A stretch of DNA of 64,000 nt from Streptococcus constellatus. Its GTDB lineage: Bacteria; Bacillota; Bacilli; Lactobacillales; Streptococcaceae. The stretch is taken from the NCBI RefSeq assembly GCF_902167705.1, contig NZ_CABHMZ010000015.1, positions 31,654-95,653 on the forward strand, in the 5' to 3' direction. Every line of letters begins with the position of its first letter. Position 1 is the stretch's first letter. Under the pieces are notes generated by a model, which was given only the letters and a program-made list of their open reading frames with translations, was not told where the DNA came from and did no database searches. Position numbers and translations under genes: made by a program. This document shows, one piece after another, positions 60,542 to 64,000 of the stretch.

Positions 60542-60654
60542 TCTCTTTTGAAATCTATATTTCTTTTTAACATTTAGTAGATTATCTTCAAAAATCCGAA
60601 AAGCAGATTTTTACAAAGGTTCCACCACTAAATATCAAAAAACATTTTTTATCG

Positions 60655-60683
60655 TTGACAAAACCGGTTTACTAGAATATAAT
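60655..60683 (+). promoter_or_regulatory. Promoter of dhuD-dhuI-kdgK-kdgA with embedded operator
   Basis: Plus strand: -35 TTGACA (60655-60660), 17-base spacer, -10 TATAAT (60678-60683), a near-consensus promoter. The spacer contains AAAACCGGTTTAC (60660-60672), a palindromic LacI-type operator; repression by RegR would be by direct competition with polymerase. Confidence 0.78.
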
Positions 60684-60725
60684 CTTGTTAGAATGAAATC
60701 TTATTAAACTGAAAGGAAATAAAAT

Positions 60726-61541
60726 ATGACAGAAAAAATTTTCTCCATAGAACAATTTTCTCTAAAGGGAAAAATCGCCCTTATCACTGGAGCTTCCTAC
60801 GGAATAGGCTTTGCCATTGCCAAAGCCTACGCTGAAGCAGGAGCCACTATTGTTTTTAATGACATCAACCAAGAATTAGTTGACCGAGGTTTAACTGCTT
60901 ATCATGAAGCAGGAATCTCAGCACATGGTTATGTTTGCGATGTTACTGATGAAGCTGGTATCCAAGCAATGGTTGAGCAAGTTGAGCGAGAAGTTGGCAT
61001 TATTGATATTTTGGTCAACAATGCAGGCATCATTCGAAGAGTTCCTATGTGCGAAATGAGTGCAGCTGATTTTCGCAAGGTGATTGATATTGACTTAAAC
61101 GCACCGTTTATTGTTTCCAAAGCCGTCATTCCTTCGATGATTAAAAAAGGACACGGAAAAATCATCAACATTTGCTCCATGATGAGCGAGCTCGGTCGCG
61201 AAACAGTTAGTGCTTACGCCGCTGCTAAAGGTGGACTCAAAATGCTAACGCGTAACATCGCTTCAGAATACGGCAGTGCTAATATTCAGTGTAATGGTAT
61301 TGGTCCTGGCTATATCGCCACTCCTCAAACAGCACCATTACGCGAATTACAAGAAGATGGCTCACGCCATCCATTTGACCAATTTATCATCTCTAAAACA
61401 CCTGCGGCACGCTGGGGAAATCCAGAAGACCTCATGGGACCAGCTGTTTTTCTCGCTAGTGATGCTAGCGACTTTGTCAATGGACATATTCTCTACGTTG
61501 ACGGTGGTATCCTAGCTTATATCGGAAAACAACCAGAATAG
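60726..61541 (+). CDS. dhuD: SDR-family reductase of the uronate pathway (DhuD / gluconate-5-dehydrogenase-like)
   Basis: 271 aa. Rossmann motif ALITGASYGIGFAIA, NNAGI, catalytic Ser/Tyr/Lys in ICSMMSELGRETVSAYAAAKGG, and C-terminal FVNGHILYVDGG. In streptococcal hyaluronan degradation the equivalent reduces 2,5-diketo-3-deoxygluconate to 2-keto-3-deoxygluconate with NADH. Often annotated idnO from its similarity to gluconate 5-dehydrogenase. First gene of the plus operon. Confidence 0.85.
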   Translation: MTEKIFSIEQFSLKGKIALITGASYGIGFAIAKAYAEAGATIVFNDINQELVDRGLTAYHEAGISAHGYVCDVTDEAGIQAMVEQVEREVGIIDILVNNAGIIRRVPMCEMSAADFRKVIDIDLNAPFIVSKAVIPSMIKKGHGKIINICSMMSELGRETVSAYAAAKGGLKMLTRNIASEYGSANIQCNGIGPGYIATPQTAPLRELQEDGSRHPFDQFIISKTPAARWGNPEDLMGPAVFLASDASDFVNGHILYVDGGILAYIGKQPE

Positions 61542-61556
61542 AAAGAAGGACTAAAA

Positions 61557-62198
61557 ATGAAAATTGCTTTAATTAACGAAAATAGTCAAGCTGCTAAAAA
61601 CCACATTATTTATGATGCCTTAAAAGAAACAACTGACAAAAAAGGATATGAACTATACAACTACGGTATGTATGGAAAAGAAGGCGAAAGCCAATTAACT
61701 TATGTTCAAAATGGTTTACTAGCAGCCATTCTCTTAAATACAAAAGCTACTGACTTTGTCATCACCGGTTGCGGTACTGGTGAAGGAGCGATGGTTGCTT
61801 TAAATAGTTTTCCTGGTGTGGTCTGTGGCTTGGCTGTCGAACCAACAGACGCCTACCTCTTCTCTCAAATAAATGGTGGCAATGCTCTTTCAATCCCTTA
61901 TGCAAAAGGCTTTGGCTGGGGTGCAGAATTAAATCTAAAATTGATATTTGAACGACTTTTTGCTGAAGAAGTTGGTGGTGGCTATCCAAAGGAAAGAGCA
62001 ATTCCTGAACAACGAAATGCTCGTATTTTAAACGAGGTTAAAAAGATTACCCATAACGACCTGCTAAGCGTTCTAAAAAACATCGACCAAGATTTCTTGA
62101 GAGAAACAATTGCAGGAGAACATTTCCAAGAATACTTCTTTGCGAACTGCCAAGATAATGAAATCGCAGCTTACTTAAAAGGACTTCTTGATGTATAA
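61557..62198 (+). CDS. dhuI: RpiB/LacAB-fold uronate isomerase (DhuI-like)
   Basis: 213 aa with MKIALINENSQAAKNHIIYDAL, VITGCGTGEGAMVALNSFPGVVCGLAV and GNALSIPYAKGFG of the RpiB/LacAB sugar-phosphate isomerase family, plus a C-terminal extension. Streptococci lack KduI here and use this fold to isomerise 4-deoxy-5-keto-uronate to the diketo acid. 15 bases after dhuD. Function by context and family. Confidence 0.82.
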   Translation: MKIALINENSQAAKNHIIYDALKETTDKKGYELYNYGMYGKEGESQLTYVQNGLLAAILLNTKATDFVITGCGTGEGAMVALNSFPGVVCGLAVEPTDAYLFSQINGGNALSIPYAKGFGWGAELNLKLIFERLFAEEVGGGYPKERAIPEQRNARILNEVKKITHNDLLSVLKNIDQDFLRETIAGEHFQEYFFANCQDNEIAAYLKGLLDV

Positions 62199-62229
62199 AT
62201 CCATTTTGCAACCCGAAAGGAATTGACAC

Positions 62230-63231
62230 ATGACGAAATTATTGCTATTTGGTGAGCCGCTGATTCGAATTACGCCTGTAGACGTTTCTTCTCTTGGTGA
62301 CCAAGTGGTCAGCACAACTTATTTTGGCGGATCGGAAGTCAATATCGCCTGTAATTTACAGGCCTTAGGAATTTGCACAAAACTTTTTACAGGATTGCCA
62401 GATAATGAAATTGGTAATCGATTCCTAACGTTTTTGAAACAGCATGACATCGACACTAGCACTATTTTCCGACTTGGTGACCGACTTGGGGTTTATTATC
62501 TGGAAAATGGATTTGGTTGCCGCCAAAGTGAAGTTTTTTACGACCGCAAGCATACCAGTATCAGTCAGATTCGTCCTGAAATGCTGGATATGGACAACTT
62601 GTTTAAAGGAATCAGCCATTTTCATTTTAGTGGTATCACAGTTGCCATTGATGCGCAAGTCCGTGAAGTGCTACTATGTCTTTTGCAAGAAGCAAAGCAA
62701 AGGAACATCGCCATTTCTATGGATCTCAACTTGCGCACTAAAATGATTTCTGTCTTAGAAGCCAAATATGAATTTTCAAAATTCGCTCGCTATGCCGACT
62801 ATTGCTTTGGAATCGATCCAATTATGGCAGATGAAACAGATCTTGACATGTTTCCAAGAGAAACAGCAAGTTTGGCGGAGATTGAAAATCGCATGCGTCA
62901 TTTAAAAGAAATCTATTCCTTTAAAGCCATTTTTCATACGTTCCGCTCCACTGATGCACAAGATAAAAATGTCTATCAGGCTTATGCGCTCAGTGATACA
63001 TTTGAGCAATCTGTCCAGCTAAAAACTGCTGTCTATCAACGTGTTGGAAGCGGAGATGCTTTTGTTTCTGGCGCACTCTATCAATTACTCATGCAAGCTT
63101 CTTTAAAAGATACACTTGACTTTGCTGTTGCTAGTGCGACTATGAAGTGTACTCTTGCTGGCGACAGTATGAGCAAATCTGCTACAGCCATTGAAAAATT
63201 GCTAACAACCACCAAAGATATTATTCGTTAG
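62230..63231 (+). CDS. kdgK: 2-keto-3-deoxygluconate kinase (PfkB family)
   Basis: 333 aa. PfkB signatures FGEPLIRITP, YFGGSEVNIACNLQALG and the anion hole/base VYQRVGSGDAFVSGALY. Makes 2-keto-3-deoxy-6-phosphogluconate for KdgA, whose gene begins 10 bases later. Confidence 0.92.
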   Translation: MTKLLLFGEPLIRITPVDVSSLGDQVVSTTYFGGSEVNIACNLQALGICTKLFTGLPDNEIGNRFLTFLKQHDIDTSTIFRLGDRLGVYYLENGFGCRQSEVFYDRKHTSISQIRPEMLDMDNLFKGISHFHFSGITVAIDAQVREVLLCLLQEAKQRNIAISMDLNLRTKMISVLEAKYEFSKFARYADYCFGIDPIMADETDLDMFPRETASLAEIENRMRHLKEIYSFKAIFHTFRSTDAQDKNVYQAYALSDTFEQSVQLKTAVYQRVGSGDAFVSGALYQLLMQASLKDTLDFAVASATMKCTLAGDSMSKSATAIEKLLTTTKDIIR

Positions 63232-63240
63232 GAGAATAGC

Positions 63241-63870
63241 ATGACTAAATCAGATATCATTATTGAATTAAAAACACAAAAAATTGTCGTTGTTGTTCGT
63301 GGAAAGACAAAAGAAGAAGGCCTCAAAGCATCTATCGCCTGTATCAAAGGTGGTATCAAAGCTATTGAAGTTGCTTATACCAATCAATACGCTGGCGAAA
63401 TTATAAAAGAGCTAAACCACCTATATCAAGATGATGCCAGTGTTTGTATCGGAGCTGGAACTGTACTGGATGCTGTAACCGCAAGAGATGCAATGCTAGC
63501 AGGTGCTCATTATATTGTTTCTCCTTCTTTCAACTCTGAAACTGCAAGAATCTGTAATCTCTATGGCATTCCTTATATTCCGGGTTGTATGACCTTAACA
63601 GAAATCACCACAGCACTGGAAGCTGGCAGTGAAATCATCAAACTCTTTCCAGGAAGTGCTCTAAGTCCAAAATATATCTCTTCCGTTAAAGCACCAATTC
63701 CTCAAGTAGCTATCATGGTGACAGGTGGCGTCAATTTGGATAATGTTTCAGATTGGTTTTCTGCTGGTGCGGACGCCATTGGTATTGGTGGAGAATTTAA
63801 CAAACTTGCCAGCCAAGGTAATTACGAAGCAATTACAACAATTGCTAAACAATATACCGCACTGAAGTAA
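63241..63870 (+). CDS. kdgA: KDPG aldolase
   Basis: 209-aa class I aldolase that splits KDPG to pyruvate and glyceraldehyde-3-phosphate. Conserved GIKAIEVAYTN, GAGTVLDA, SPSFNSE, PYIPGCMTLTE and Schiff-base Lys in EIIKLFPGSAL. Last step of uronate catabolism and last complete gene in the window. No strong terminator seen after it. Confidence 0.93.
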   Translation: MTKSDIIIELKTQKIVVVVRGKTKEEGLKASIACIKGGIKAIEVAYTNQYAGEIIKELNHLYQDDASVCIGAGTVLDAVTARDAMLAGAHYIVSPSFNSETARICNLYGIPYIPGCMTLTEITTALEAGSEIIKLFPGSALSPKYISSVKAPIPQVAIMVTGGVNLDNVSDWFSAGADAIGIGGEFNKLASQGNYEAITTIAKQYTALK

Positions 63871-63985
63871 AAAATCTAGTCCTTTTCTTATGATAAATTG
63901 TAAAATATAGTTCAACAAAAAATCTCATAGCGTTTCATTGGTGTAAACTGTAAGTAACCACACAAACAGAACCCGAGGAAAAACT

Positions 63986-64000
63986 ATGAGCTACTCCCAT
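63986..64000 (+). mobile_element. Possible start of an IS30-type transposase (five codons only)
   Basis: GAGGAAAAACT followed by ATG and MSYSH at the window edge. MSY(S/T)H is a frequent opening of IS30-family transposases. Too short to prove; the preceding 115 bases hold no gene, and I cannot define a terminal repeat. Confidence 0.3.

Overview
The window looks like a low-GC Firmicute chromosome, and gene content and order point to Streptococcus. The streptococcal signs are secA next to aroG/acpS/alr/recG, an ami oligopeptide permease operon, a divergent scrA/scrB-scrR sucrose locus, a DUF711/ACT pair, and a hyaluronan locus arranged as I remember it from pneumococcus. I cannot fix the species; a viridans or anginosus-type streptococcus fits. 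I see no rRNA, tRNA or CRISPR, and only a possible insertion-sequence edge at the last bases.

Layout. 1-5.9 kb (minus strand): recG (5' part only), alr, acpS, aroG, secA. 5.9-9.7 kb: a KimA-like potassium importer, manA and a GntR/UTRA regulator. 9.8-13.4 kb: a beta-glucoside island with a frameshifted EIIC, bglA on the plus strand, EIIA and EIIB. Two related promoter regions there are probably operators for the GntR regulator. 13.5-17.6 kb: a MarR regulator with two overlapping ABC half-exporters (rcrRPQ-like). 17.7-19.7 kb: an old-yellow-enzyme gene with an exact 117-bp tandem duplication, and an atypical peptide deformylase. 19.7-25.6 kb: sucrose/fructose genes scrK, scrA, scrB, scrR, with a hairpin-rich repeat between scrK and scrA. 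25.6-35.6 kb: a HAD phosphatase, then the ami operon. Its substrate-binding gene exists as one intact copy, one copy cut by a single in-frame stop, and a short 3' remnant. 35.7-43.3 kb: a B3/4-domain protein, pyrG with a CTP-sensing-type attenuator, rpoE, tig, a UPF0340 protein, an ECF S component, thiD/pdxK and truA. 43.4-49.6 kb: a Nudix gene and the class I heat-shock set hrcA-grpE-dnaK-(unknown)-dnaJ behind two CIRCE operators. 49.7-53 kb: two tandem histidine phosphatases, a DUF711 protein and an ACT protein. 53.1-63.9 kb: the hyaluronan-oligosaccharide locus. It holds regR, a heparinase-like lyase, yajC, a mannose-family PTS and the unsaturated glucuronyl hydrolase on the minus strand. 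The divergent plus-strand operon dhuD-dhuI-kdgK-kdgA takes the released uronate to pyruvate and glyceraldehyde-3-phosphate. The secreted hyaluronate lyase is not in the window.

The window joins housekeeping genes with several sugar-uptake modules, each with its own local regulator and visible operators. Three genes carry fresh-looking lesions: a homopolymer frameshift, a nonsense codon and a tandem duplication. Five related intergenic repeats bounded by TGGGACA/TGTCCCA-type ends are scattered through it. I found no convincing undescribed multi-gene system. The strongest leads are the repeat family, the decaying binding-protein array, the shared GntR operators and the pyrG leader.
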